A DNA stretch of 64,000 bases from Umbilicaria muhlenbergii (taxonomy: Eukaryota; Ascomycota; Lecanoromycetes; Umbilicariales; Umbilicariaceae), in the NCBI GenBank assembly GCA_000611775.1, contig KK106981.1, positions 3,752,129 to 3,816,128 of the forward strand, given 5' to 3'. This document shows, one piece after another, positions 53,334 through 64,000 of this stretch; positions within the stretch are counted from its first letter, which is position 1, and every line of letters begins with the position of its first letter. The notes under the pieces were generated by a model. That model did no database searches, was not told the DNA's origin, and was given only the letters and a program-made list of their open reading frames with translations. The position numbers and the translations under genes are program-made.

Positions 53334-56300
53334 TCATGATCCGTACGATAACGGATACGCGCGATGAGCCTCTTTCAAGTCTGCTCACCATGATTAATCC
53401 TGCTGGCTTTGGACATGGATACGACGACTTACAGCTCAACACCCGGGACTGGCCAGCCGGATTCTCGCATGCACATTGCAACGTGCTGCCGTCGTTGAAG
53501 TCAAGGATTACACCTATCTGTCGTCAGAATGAATTCATCGTAGAGATGGGCAAAGAACATCTACTATAGGGTATTTCTTGTTGATCTTGATCTGGAACGT
53601 AGGGGGTTCGGAAATCGGAGATATGGTATTGCTTGGTGGCGGATCTTATGTTCTTCATGCCGTTTTCGTCAGCCCTTGCTCAAAGAGATTGAATGAGCAT
53701 TTCTTACATGGTCCGCCCCTGAAGGAGACAGTGTGAGATTACCTCGATCATCTAGTCTCATGCACCTTCGCTTCCAAAGCTGAAAAGTTGGTCAGCACTT
53801 GAACGTTAGGCACTGCTGATAGAATCCCATACCAGTGTATCTGGGAACTGCACATTGACATCTCCTAAATCGACGATGTTGGGAAGAACACGAGCCACGG
53901 GCTCGTGATGCTCGGTTATAGGCTCCTCCTTGACTATGGGGCTTAGAGCTTGCACAATGCTTCGACGAGATGCCGAGGAAAAAGACGAAGACATTCGTTT
54001 GAATAATCGACTTGTTCTCGACCTTGTCTTCTCTTCCTGCTGCTCATCAGGAGTGGTGAGGTCATTCGAAGACGTATCACTCATCGATCGCGGAGCATCT
54101 ATCCTACCATCTTTACGGCTCGAAATTGAATGCCCGCTTGTAATCGAATCACGCCTTGATTCGAGGCTCGAGGAATGTATAGAGGAAGGTCTGTCGTGTT
54201 TTGATGTCCTCCCTTGAGACTGGTCTTGTACCCACTCTTTAGCTTGGTGCTCGACCACAAGCGGGCTTTGAAGGAGATCCATAGCTGCGGGTCCAGAAGG
54301 GTCAACCGGCACCTGGGACCCTTCGTTGCGTGCATCCCGGACAATTCTAGCCGTAACTGAGACCGATTCTGGTCGGGGCTTACTATTTTGGGTAGCAACT
54401 GCGGTGCCATTCATTCGCCTTTTGTGATCAGGTATCACTGCTTCTGGTGACGCAGATGGCGAGGTGCGAGGCGCATCAACAAGTTTCACGGGTCCGTTGC
54501 TCTTGACAGAATCGGACTTGTGCGGTGATATTGTCAGCGATGGGCTGCGCAGACTACTAACAGAGCCAACAGGGCTAGTGGCAGATGAATGCGATTGAGC
54601 AACTGGACTGTTTTCACGGCTGGTAAACATCTCCAGAGCCTTTATTCGCTGCGAGATCCCCGAGGATACGTTGACCTTCTTCGCCATGGGTGCAGAAGCC
54701 TGTTGCGATCTGATTTCAGGCGAAGATGAAGCGGATACAGAACGCATCGACCCACGTATAGGTAGCTCGGGTGAAAGATGCTGCCGGTTTTGGGCGTTGG
54801 CATCGCCTATTGGACTTGAAACCGTGCGAGAGACCACGGAAACCCCATTAGTCCGCTGGTCACTGAGTCTTCTAGGAAATAAGGGTGTGATGGGAGACTT
54901 TGAGACTGATATTGGTTTCGCTTCTTGCACTGTAGCGCTTTTCAACTCCTCCATGAAAGAATCATCGGACAAGAAATTCAGATCATCGGAATCATCGGCG
55001 CTTGATACTATTCGAATGGGATCGACTAGCCCTCGTCTCCACGCAGAGCGCTCAACTGGACGAAGGTCGATAATTTCTGCCGTGGAAGAGCGGGTGGTGG
55101 AAGCATCTTTTCCAGATTGGGCTTTATCAGTGGCTGAACTTGATTCAGCGTGTAAAGGGGACGAATCAATATCTGGAGATATATGCGGACGCTCTTGAAT
55201 CTCTTCAGAAACGACTCTTTGCGGACTGAGAATTATTTCTTCTAGCTCGGTCACTGAAGGCAAAGGCACTTCCTGAGGTAAGATGTCATGGAACTGGTCA
55301 GAGTCAGTTGTTGAAGAATACTGTTGGCCAGCACGGCCATCAAAGCTCTCCTGGCGCGTCAGAGGCTGGTCCAAGGAAGAAGATGTATCTCCCATGCCTT
55401 CGACAGGCAGATCACTATCGTAGGATGGAGTTTCAGTCTGCTCGGGCGCGTCGTGTCTGTCCACTTCAACAGCAGTTTCTCGCTCATGCATGAACGACGC
55501 CACTGCCGTCGAAGTTCCTTCAGATGAGTGTTGGGGCGATGCTAACGGCATGGAATGGTCAATAGCAGGGTCCGTTGTATCATGTCTTGACTCAATGGCA
55601 ACAACATCACGTGAGATGAACCGAGTGTCCTGAGCATCGCTAGATTGTGTATGTGTTCTATCACAAACAGAAGATGGCAGCGTAGATTGCATTTGGAGGT
55701 TCTCACTGCCTTCTTGTTTGGCCATCTGCTGTTTCCGAAGTCTCAGGGCTTTCATCAGTCTCTGTTTCTCAGGGGTCAACGTAGGGGCTTTTGGTGAAGA
55801 TATGTATGCGTTCCTGACATGCCCATTTGCATTTCCGGGGCTAGGATAAGATCTGTCAGTCGGATAGGCCGGTGTTGCTAGGACTGGTGACGGAGGTTGC
55901 GTTATCTTCGGAACGTCTTTTCTTTGGACAGCCACACTGCTCAGCTGAGATTGCGGTTTTACCGACAATGGCTTGCGCGCCGGCATGCGAACACCAGAAG
56001 GCAAAGATGAGACAGGACGAGGCTCGGTCGGTCGAGAGTATGAACCTGAGGTGCGTTGCCACCCACTGGAATCAACCGAAGGTCGCGGGCCAAGTTTGAC
56101 TCTCGGTTTATACATGTCGTGAACATCAAGTGTCGAGGATCTGGTGGATCGCGAAATATGCCCTCTGTCCATACTAGCTCTGTTAGTGTTGAGTCTATCT
56201 ATGCTGGCTCTGTCCAGGCTCGGGCTCTCCATGCTTGGCCTGTTTATGCCTGGTCTGTCTACGCTCGATCTCGCGTCAGACAGAAGCTCGTTTGGGTTTG

Positions 56301-57099
56301 ATCCTGACGCGTCAAGATTTGAGTGGGAGGGGGTTGCAGGTAAGGCTTTGTCTGTGTTGAGATCCTCTGTTGGTGTGTTTACCCGTAGCTGGTCCTCGTT
56401 TGGCAATTTGAATTCACGATTGCCGTTGGCTGCTGACGTGTGTGACGTCGACCTATTCCCATTACGATGGTGGTCATCCGCTTCACTTTGAAGCTTCCTG
56501 GCTATTATAGAGTCCTGTTGTTCACCCACAACCTCTGCAATTTCCGCCAGCCCACGACCTCTGAGGGAACCGTTCGAGGACCTGACAGGTGCAGATGCTG
56601 TATGTAAGGAGCATGCTGACGACAAAGCTGTTTCCCTCAATTCTGTAGGGTTGGCTATTGAGATTACAGCGTCATGAGGCGCGAACCTCTCAACGACCGA
56701 CTGGAATTGAACCGAGACTCGTGCTACAAAAACCGTGATTAGCTCATCTGATCACAACGGATTCAGAGACATGGTCAACCTTGTAGTAAGCGTGAAGTCC
56801 CTTCGGGGATGAACTTGAGGAGGACTTTTCTTCGACGGTATTGGACAAAGCCATAGAGCGGCGACTTCTCATCATACTGCTCAACAGCTTCTCTAACCTC
56901 GGTGACACCTCCAGTTCCTGCGTTAAGTAGATCCACGGCATCTCGTGCTATGTACCTGAGTAGAAACCTATCCGATCATTTCAGTCACCATTTTTCTCCA
57001 ATGCATATCAACTTTAGTGACTGACCATCCACCGGCCTCGGCCAAAGCTGCTTGGTATGCCTCGTTGACATTTGGAGCGTCTAATCCATTGAGCGACAT
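53334..57099 (-). CDS. ADF-H-like / PH-like large scaffold protein
   Basis: The ATG at 57099 (MSLNGLDAPNVNEAYQAAL) begins a coactosin/Abp1-like ADF-H domain over three exons: AEAGGWFLLRYIARDAVDLL, TGTGGV-like AGTGGVTEV, KSPLYGFVQYRRRKVLLKF and EGTSRLLQARVSVQFQSVVE. A roughly 900-residue disordered Ser/Pro-rich region follows, with degenerate short repeats (SxDRxxINRxSM) near 56150-56290. The C-terminus needs four small exons after 53850: FPDTL-LWKRRCMRLDDRGNLTL (a PH-like strand pattern), NIRSATKQYHISDFRTPYV, VILDFNDGSTLQCACENPAG and YLKEAHRAYPLSYGS, ending at 53334. A frame-only reading would stop at 53806 and lose this domain. Actin or cortical scaffold function is likely but inferred. Confidence 0.82.
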
Positions 57100-57657
57100 T
57101 ATTCACTCCTCCGTAGACCCCGGATTGCATGGATCAGGGTACGGCGAGATTCTGGGGTGCTGGCCCCTTAACACCAAGATTTGAAGATCAATCACCTTTT
57201 CTCAGAGGCGCGACTGATAAGGGCATCGTTGGAGGGGTCTCGAGGATGGTCTCGCAACAACCTATGCGAGACTACGATCCCAGGAAACAGAAGTACCAAA
57301 TTCCAGGTTGCCACTCTGATAACGTCGTTATTGTCGGGCCTCTGTTCTCCATCAGAGAGACATTGGTTCGATGTTCAACATGGAGTCTTCGATTCTCCAT
57401 GTATTAGCGTCAGGTACGCGTCCGAACTATGCGACGGGAGGATCCGAGAGCCAAGACTGAGGAGACGGAGGAGGCAGCCCTACCTACCTCGAGCATATTA
57501 CGGAGGTAGAAGACCTTACCTTACACTTGCAGAAGCAATATAACTCTGATCAGATTAACATCAACCCTGCAGTGCTCATCTGCTCGACTACATATCACTC
57601 GTTCGTTATCCTGACTTTAATCTCATCTATAAGAAGTTGAGACAAACAGACCTAGCA
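57100..57657. promoter_or_regulatory. 558-bp divergent promoter region
   Basis: Separates the scaffold gene and the OHCU decarboxylase gene. No supported gene; overlapping frames are random in style. Confidence 0.4.
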
Positions 57658-58308
57658 ATGCCTGACGCTCAACTTCCCCCAATATCGGCCGTGCCTTCGC
57701 TCCCAACCTCGGAGAGAGCAGCGATCCTTGATATCCTCTTCGAGCCCTGCACACAGCTCCATACACTCTCTGTGGGATTGTTGCACGAAAAGACTTTCGC
57801 ATCTTATGATGATTTGATTGCTAGCATAGGTGTACAGCTCGCAGACCTCACGGACTCCGCATCTTCGAGCGATAAGGAGTGGCTAGAGAGGATCCTCGCC
57901 GCTCACCCAAGACTTGGGGAAAAGAAGGTGGATAGTGCGCACAGCAAAGCCGAACAGGCCAAGATGGGTGCTGCTGATAGCATGCAAGAGAAAGAGCTGG
58001 CGTTGTTAAATGCAGAATATGAGACGACTTTCCCTGGACTAAGATACGTGTGGGTACCCTCGCGCGGTCAACGAGTGTCCATCTCATTGTCTACATAGCA
58101 CTTTTGTCAATGGACGAGACAGATCCGTTATAATGGATGAGATGCGTTTCCGAATTACTCGTGGCGATGTTAAGCTCGAACGAGCTGAGGCGGCTAAGGT
58201 CCTCTTTATACTTTGCATACATCATAATCAGCAGATACTGACAAGGAAAAACAGGCCATGTGCGAGATCGCTGCCGACCGCGCTCGAAGGCTAACTGCAG
58301 AACCATAA
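57658..58308 (+). CDS. 2-oxo-4-hydroxy-4-carboxy-5-ureidoimidazoline (OHCU) decarboxylase
   Basis: Last step in the conversion of urate to (S)-allantoin, used when purines serve as nitrogen source. Exons 57658-58049, 58099-58198 and 58255-58308 give 181 residues. Motifs: LDILFEPCTQLHTLSVGLL, FASYDDLIASIGVQLADL, the catalytic AAHPRLGEKK (His), and FPGLRYVTFVNGRDRSVI with the following MRFRITRGDVKLERAEAAK and AMCEIAADRARRLTAEP. The C-terminus has no SKL-type peroxisomal signal. No other urate-pathway gene is in the window, so there is no cluster. The first intron is easily missed because its read-through frame stays open to a stop at 58098. Confidence 0.9.
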
Positions 58309-58478
58309 TGCCGTGTCAATGGTGTTGGGGTATACTGCGCTTGTTGCTCCATGTCCATGACGCCCACAATGACCCACCCTTGCAGAGCTCCAGGAAGCTT
58401 ATTGCTAATGCCAAAAATCACACAGCTCTCGCACGTGTCTGAGGGTCAGTGACGGTAAGAATGAAGAATATACATAAT

Positions 58479-59369
58479 TCAAGGTCCGAAGTCGACAAAG
58501 GAATCTTCTTTCTGTCTTTCCCTCTCTATTACGAGTTTGATGATCTCTTCCCGCGGAGGAGTTGGGGGTCGCTGCTGGCCTGTATCCTCGTACTCGATTA
58601 TAGGATCATCGAATGAAGCTAAGGAGTCGTAATCATCAAGTACAGATTCGTTGGAATCGAGGACATTGAAGTCACTATATATCGAGCTGATACCGGCATC
58701 TTCGTGTTCGTCTTCTGAATATGGATCACCCTCTTGATCAAGAGCATCGTAATTCGATAGGCCCAAGGGTGAGGGGGACAGAGGGCAATACTGTCGATGG
58801 GGTTTCTGTGCCGGCAAAGGTCTGGGCGGCCTATACCCATCAGTCACATTATCGTGGTCGGTGTGGTCAGGAGTGTTATACAGGTGGAGCTGTCTGTCAA
58901 GTTCTACTCGCTTTCGCTCAGCTTCTCTAACCGCTTCACGCTTGATTCGGATTCGATTCATAATTGCTGCTTTTCGAAGAGAAATCCTCCCAAAAGCCTT
59001 CTGCCGAGCCCATATCGCGATTTTAGATGCGCCGCGGCTTACGATGTGGGTTGAGGGTGTGGCATATGGTCTGCTCAGTCTGGATGTGATAAGATCGAGT
59101 CGAAGCCTTCGCTTTTTCTTCTGGACGTTCATTGATCCCTCTCCATCAACATCAGCCAGCGGCCGAGATCGTTTCGGTGGTTGAGCAGGGGCCGCTTTAC
59201 GGGCATTTGTTGACGAAGGGGAAAATGAGAGCACGCATGGAGGTATGGACACCGCTGGAAATGTGAACAGCGCTGGATGGGCGTTGGGTTCTGCGGTTGG
59301 CCATCCGGTACGCATTTCAACGGGTCTTGAAGAACCCCATGACCGCAGTGTAACTTGCAAGGAAGGCAC
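58479..59369 (-). CDS. conserved fungal basic/acidic protein of unknown function
   Basis: An uninterrupted 296-codon frame, convergent with the OHCU decarboxylase gene. The conserved-looking block is residues about 83-145: KKKRRLRLDLITSRLSRPYA, THIVSRGASKIAIWARQKAF and GRISLRKAAIMNRIRIKREA, basic and helical with a likely nuclear signal (KKKRR). The rest is Pro-rich, then acidic (SEDEHEDAG, DDYDSLASFDDPIIEY) with a short C-terminal helix (EEIIKLVIERERQK). It matches the style of an uncharacterised fungal family, and I cannot assign a function. The first ATG (MPSLQVTLRSWGSSRP) is used as start. Confidence 0.78.
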   Translation of the reverse strand: MPSLQVTLRSWGSSRPVEMRTGWPTAEPNAHPALFTFPAVSIPPCVLSFSPSSTNARKAAPAQPPKRSRPLADVDGEGSMNVQKKKRRLRLDLITSRLSRPYATPSTHIVSRGASKIAIWARQKAFGRISLRKAAIMNRIRIKREAVREAERKRVELDRQLHLYNTPDHTDHDNVTDGYRPPRPLPAQKPHRQYCPLSPSPLGLSNYDALDQEGDPYSEDEHEDAGISSIYSDFNVLDSNESVLDDYDSLASFDDPIIEYEDTGQQRPPTPPREEIIKLVIERERQKEDSFVDFGP

Positions 59370-62300
59370 ACATGCAATGGGAAGACGTGCTTATGAGCGG
59401 GTGAGAAGGTCGTAGGTCAGATCAGACAGGCGGACCTAAGTATCCTCTAATACCAGAAGGTGACAAGCATTTAAATTGGCGTCCGCCCAAATGGTCGGAA
59501 CTGCGGAGAACCTAGTCCTGGGCTCCTGTTCTTGCAACGTAGCCTATGGGGATCCTGCCACGGACGTGTCTCACACCAGTTCCTAATGTCGACGGTGTAG
59601 TGATCGACACAATTTTACTATTGACGATGCCTTCTCAGCGCGGCTCGGCTTCATACGGTGCCTTAGCGAGTAGAGCGTGAGCATGGGCAGAGGAGGCAGA
59701 TCATTCGCTGCATACGACGGCCTTGTGTTACTACTTCAATCTGTAATTGAGAGTACCTTGAGAGTGTTGTCCACCGCTCACTGCTCACTGCACCTCCGTA
59801 CCTCGACTCTCCCGACTGTCGTTGCGCAGCGTTGCAGCCTGCGCACAAGCCTCGAGCGCAAGGGTTCCGGCACGCCGAGCAGCAAATGATAGCAGGGTCG
59901 AGAAATGCTCTTCAGCTCACTGCTGCTGGCTCTTGGAAGGATCGATCAAGGTACGGAATAGCACGCTTCGCAATAGCGCACGAGCCTCGTCGAGGAAGGC
60001 GAGGGCGCTGTACGCTTAATGATACTCCTTCGAACCAGCGATGCCAGATTTGCAATGTTCCGTTGGCGCCGCAGCCTCGCTCAGGAGTGCTGAGGTCGTC
60101 TTCCCGCAGGGATCAAGGGTCTCTCCCCACCGAGTCTCTGGGGGGCAGACCATGGCTCGGCACTCGCCGTGCTTGGTGCAGGAAAAGGCTCAAGGCTACA
60201 GGAGCATATGCGGCACTCCAGACTATCGATAATCAACGGGATATTCTACGCTCGTTGCGGCCACAGCCCGCCAGGTCATCAGATTATTCTCTACTGATAG
60301 CGTGAACCGTGGCGTACCGGCTACTGTTAGTGCCTGGCTCCCTGGAGTACTCCTACCCAGTCGCATTTTCCGTTTCCCATGTAGAGGACCAGCTCCACGC
60401 GGTCAGACCTTCTTCCACCACTGCTTTCCGCATCCTAATAATTCTTGATGGTCCGCCATAAGTGTGATCTGCACTACGATTGCGACAAAGGGATAGCAAA
60501 CTCGGTCGGCCAGAGTCACCCCTTTCCCGTTTGCAAGTACCTCGTATTGCACGAGTATCCGGAGCCGTGAACAGCTTCCCGTGCTCGGGACGACGCTTGG
60601 TGACTTGGAAAGCCTATCTTCGCGACCCACAAGGACGGCAGTGTAATGCCCTAGCTAAGAAACAGTACTTGGAACTTGGAACCTCACCTAAGAAGATAAG
60701 CTGGACGCGCGCAATGTACGAGACGGATGCCTTGTGACAGGATCGAACGATGAGAAGAGAATCTTCAGATTGCTGCGAAATGGGGCGAGTTTCATCAGAA
60801 GCCCACGAATGAGGTGCTGGCCCCTCTACTTCCGTAAAAGTCATGCTACTTCCACTGCTGAAGCGACACGACTCTCTTTCCTGTCAGCCTGCCAGCCTGC
60901 CAAATGCTACTCGTACGAGTACAACAATCGCGAGGGCTTAGTGGTTACCTGCACAGCGCGCCTAATTGATAATTCAGGATGCCTCAATTGGGTTCGGGCA
61001 CCCAGGTGGCATGAAGGGCCCTTGGGGCCAATTGCCTTGCTGCAAGCACAGATCGGACCCAAGGCACACCCTTGTTCAGGCACCCACTATACCAACTCTC
61101 GAGCTACCTCGTTCTCTCACGTGCCGCTCATCGAGACTGAGGACACCGATTAGATTACTGTACCCAAACCAGACCTTGCTCACCCATACCGAGGTGTGAT
61201 GAGACACGTCGCTCATTATCGGAGTACAGAATAGGGCAGGCAGAAGTTCAGTCCGCGTTGATCAAGATTTGCATGAACGCCATGATCAGAGCGGCAGTTC
61301 TGTCTACACTGGTACGGCATCTAGGTGTCTCGCTCGTGGATTAGCAGACTGGCAGGCGGAGGGCGAGCGTACGTGGTGAGTTCCAGCTGGGGGACTTCCT
61401 CGGTAACTCCACGACGTGAACAACGTCCGGGAGCTCATGGAGCGGGAGATCAAAGAGATCAATGGCCTGTAATGTCTACCTGTGTAATAAATGTGCCTCA
61501 TCATCTCTCATAGGGGTTGAGTAGCGAAGGGCTGACCCCGGGCTGGGGATGGCCACTTGTTCCGTGCTCGGGTCTCACACTTGCATCGTAAGGTATTTAG
61601 CTGGAGCTGTACGGAAGTACGTTGTCGCCATCTGGTATTTAAACTATGCTGGTACCAGGGCGTTACAATTAGCAGGTCGTTATGGTGGGTGTTCGCATTG
61701 CATGCATGTCACTGCTCTTCATTGCGACAGGTGTGTGGCTTGCCCAAAGTGCCTTATAGTCGAGATGCGGAACATGCAGTGAGCACCTTTGGTTCTTTAC
61801 CAAACATTGAGATGACCATAAAAAGCTGCAATGCCTACCTTACCTAATGTTCAGAATTGCAGATAAAGATTCAAGCTGTCGGTCTCGGCTTGCTCTGCTT
61901 CTGGATCTCGGAAATGACATCACTCGGCGTTCGGAGGCCGCGAAAGGCTGAAAGAAGCTGCCACTCCACTCCAAGTCTTAAAGGTAGAAATAAGACGAGC
62001 ACGAGCACGAGCACGAGTACGAGAACCGTACTGATTCCTGCGAGATCCGATGCGCTCAATGGACCTGCTACTACCGTCCTAAAACACAGCTCTACCGAGC
62101 TTCGCCATGTGCATCAGGTCTCCGCGTCAACGTCTACAGCTTCAGCTACATCTTCATCGTCGTCCAACAATATTGCAATGTGTCAATGTTAATGCACCCA
62201 ATCTCTAGCTTATCTCGAAAACCGTTAAGGTTGGGGCGTGCTCTTGCGCTTAACTAAGGTACGGGAGATCGATATCAGATCAAGATCTCATCTCACGTTG

Positions 62301-62428
62301 CAAGCCGAACGCGCTGCCGGAACGTCTGCATGCAGCAGATCCCCTCGACATGTCCACCTTCCATGCTACATACATGGCTTTTGCTTGGTCCGCGGCACAC
62401 ACTGACTGTAGTTGAGTCTAGATAAACC
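59370..62428. other. 3-kb gene-free divergent intergenic tract
   Basis: Between divergent gene starts. Frames on both strands are random in style. A (CGAGCA)-type microsatellite at about 61998-62026 and several TACTCGTACGAGTA-like palindromic stretches (60905-60925) are the only structure seen. A missed small gene or a non-coding RNA cannot be excluded. Confidence 0.55.
61998..62026. repeat. CGAGCA microsatellite
   Basis: Four to five tandem copies of a 6-bp CGAGCA unit, the last diverged to CGAGTA. Confidence 0.8.
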
Positions 62429-64000
62429 ATGGCGAATGCGCTTCCCCAGATCAAAGTGACGAACTCAAGAACTGCGGAGGGCCAATCTCCGGGTGTCTCC
62501 CCCGAGCTGTCGTCCTTTGTCGAAGGGACTGGTGGCACCAGGGATGGCAGGCCCAAACTTGGTAATCCTACCGAATGTAAGGTTATCCGATCAAGACAAT
62601 CTCGTCCGATCCTGCGCCTGCGGCTCCAATGTACGCTGTACGGGTACAGGGCTGAGATTGCTAACGTACTTGCAAAGCACGTCCGATGGCGAATGGGAAG
62701 AGCTTCCCCAATAAGCTCATACGCAACCTGCCAAACACTCACACGCCTACGCTTGGCCAGTCCCCACCTTCAGATGCAGGCAGGGACTTGCAGACGGCCA
62801 TCGATCCTCTATCGCATGTACGTGCAGCCAGCAATGACCATCAATCTCTTGACTACTTCTAACATACCCAAACACAGCATATCTTGAAGCGCACCCACAC
62901 CCAAAACATGATACCGCAGAAGTTGCGCACCGGAGCAACGTCCGACGGAGAACCAAGTAGCGCCGAGACGGGCCCATCCTCAGCATCTGCAGTGAACTTG
63001 TCAGATCCCACCATTGCGCGAGTTGAAAGCTCTGGATCCGCCGCCAAGGACAAGAAGTAAGCTGTCGCAGACTCGCAGCCGTTTGGCATAACTCCTCGCG
63101 TTTGTATCAAGCGTTACAGTCTTGCACAAGTGCCGCAATAGATCCTGTGCATAAGCTTTGTGAATACGAGGAAGCTGACGAGAAGTTTCTCTTGCAGGAA
63201 AGGTGGGTTCTTCCTCAGCCGTTTTATTGGATCCAAGAAGAAAGACACGCCGATCGACTTCGCCGATGATGGATCCGAGCACGGGGACAGGAGAACCGAG
63301 GGAGTGGATGCAGACGTATTTTCGCAGCCAATCGGTTTCATTCCTCAATTCCCTGCACCTCCAAAGTACATCAAAGTGCGGTCACATGGTAAGAAAGAGA
63401 AGGACTTCAACCGCATCTTTCTTGCGCAAGAATTGAGGGGTCGAACAGGGGTGGAGATTGCGCAGGCGGGAGGCAGATCGGTCAACCATGGGGCGGTCAA
63501 GTCCACAGGCAACGCCGGAAATTCCATCTGGGCTATGGAATTTTCCAAAGACGGGAGATACTTGGCTGCCGGAGGACAGGACCAGCTTGTGAGGGTCTGG
63601 GCGGTAATTTCCACAGCCGAGGATCGACAAGCGCACGAGAAAGAGGAGGATGCGGCATCGAAGGAAGGAGAGCGAATGCGATTGCACGCCCCAGTGTTTA
63701 AGACGAGGACCGTGCAAGAATACGAAGGTCACACAGCAAGCGTGCTGGATCTAAGCTGGAGTAAGGTGAGGACGCCTTGAGGTAAGGTGCTTGCGAAAGT
63801 TGTCCACTGATAGGATGTAGAACAATTTTCTCCTATCGTCGTCCATGGACAAAACGGTCAGACTCTGGCATGTCAGTCGGGCCGAATGCTTGTGTTGCTT
63901 CAAGCATAGTGATTTTGTCACTTCAATTCAATTCCATCCTCGAGATGATCGGTTCTTTCTAGCAGGGTCTCTAGACTCGAAACTCAGATTATGGAGTATT
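62429..64000 (+). CDS. WD40 protein, WDR44 / Laf1-Dgr2-like (5' part, cut by window end)
   Basis: Fungal relatives of WDR44, a Rab11-binding WD40 protein; yeast counterparts are Laf1 and Dgr2. Exons: ATG at 62429 ([14 protein letters not shown]), then [17 protein letters not shown], then [18 protein letters not shown], then [16 protein letters not shown] from about 63198. The first WD repeats are [28 protein letters not shown] and [18 protein letters not shown]. After an intron near 63771-63820 come [40 protein letters not shown] and [15 protein letters not shown], where the window ends. Four small introns in the first 1.4 kb keep frame at each junction. The Ser/Thr-rich N-terminal region is probably disordered. 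The remaining propeller lies outside the window. Confidence 0.87.

Noticed and set aside
57129-57543. Two overlapping plus-strand frames in the scaffold/OHCU promoter
   Set aside because: No homology-like motif, no splice continuity with the OHCU gene; left as intergenic.
59832-60305. 157-codon frame in the 3-kb gap, with a CQIC motif
   Set aside because: A single Cys pair, no partner ligands, low-quality codon pattern and many overlapping frames; likely chance.
1-64000. tRNA and rRNA genes
   Set aside because: I looked for B-box-like GGTTCGA contexts and rRNA signatures in the gaps and found none with a supporting cloverleaf.

Overview
The window comes from the nuclear genome of a filamentous ascomycete (Pezizomycotina; Dothideomycetes is my guess from protein style, not proven). 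The genes are compact, with introns of about 45-70 bp carrying GT...AG ends and CTAAC/CTGAC-like branch sites. The proteins are typical fungal housekeeping factors (Vps16, Rad5, Pol12, eIF2B-delta, Lsm3, GDPase, Lcb2). I see no transposon, virus-like element, rRNA, convincing tRNA or CRISPR array.

Layout. 1-4.2 kb: the 5' part of a mitochondrial ribosomal protein gene (mL43) divergent from TOM22, then a disordered Pro/Gly/Arg-rich protein. 4.2-8 kb: a long gene-free tract with a 146-bp tandem duplication and simple repeats. 8-18 kb: LCB2 (sphingolipid synthesis) head to head with acetoacetyl-CoA synthetase, then a bestrophin/UPF0187 membrane protein convergent with a Mg-chelatase-like protein. 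18-26 kb: VPS16 convergent with a short kinesin-3-like motor, then a PPPDE-thioredoxin-PUL fusion protein. 26-33 kb: a centrin-like EF-hand protein, a class II (4EHP-like) eIF4E with a long N-terminal extension, a NOPCHAP1/DUF4598-like nuclear protein and the Golgi GDPase. 33-46 kb: a small conserved protein, POL12, a CRAL-TRIO protein, eIF2B-delta, a small two-TM protein, LSM3, a GTPBP1/2-like GTPase and NDUFAF6. 46-59 kb: RAD5, a Ser/Gly-rich stress-type protein, a large ADF-H/PH-like scaffold, OHCU decarboxylase (ureide pathway) and a conserved basic protein. 59.4-62.4 kb: a gene-free divergent intergenic tract. 62.4-64 kb: the 5' part of a WDR44-like WD40 protein, cut by the window end.

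The genes are mostly unrelated housekeeping functions in many head-to-head and tail-to-tail pairs rather than one pathway cluster. Exon models were built by eye from splice signals and reading-frame continuity, and frame sums were checked for most of them.

The most unusual signal is compositional. In about ten genes, nearly all in convergent pairs, the coding strand changes abruptly from very C-rich to very G-rich shortly before the stop codon, mostly through synonymous codon choice. In one gene, 60-base lines go from C36/G2 to C0/G35. This gives an alternating skew along the top strand and is reported in detail as a finding.
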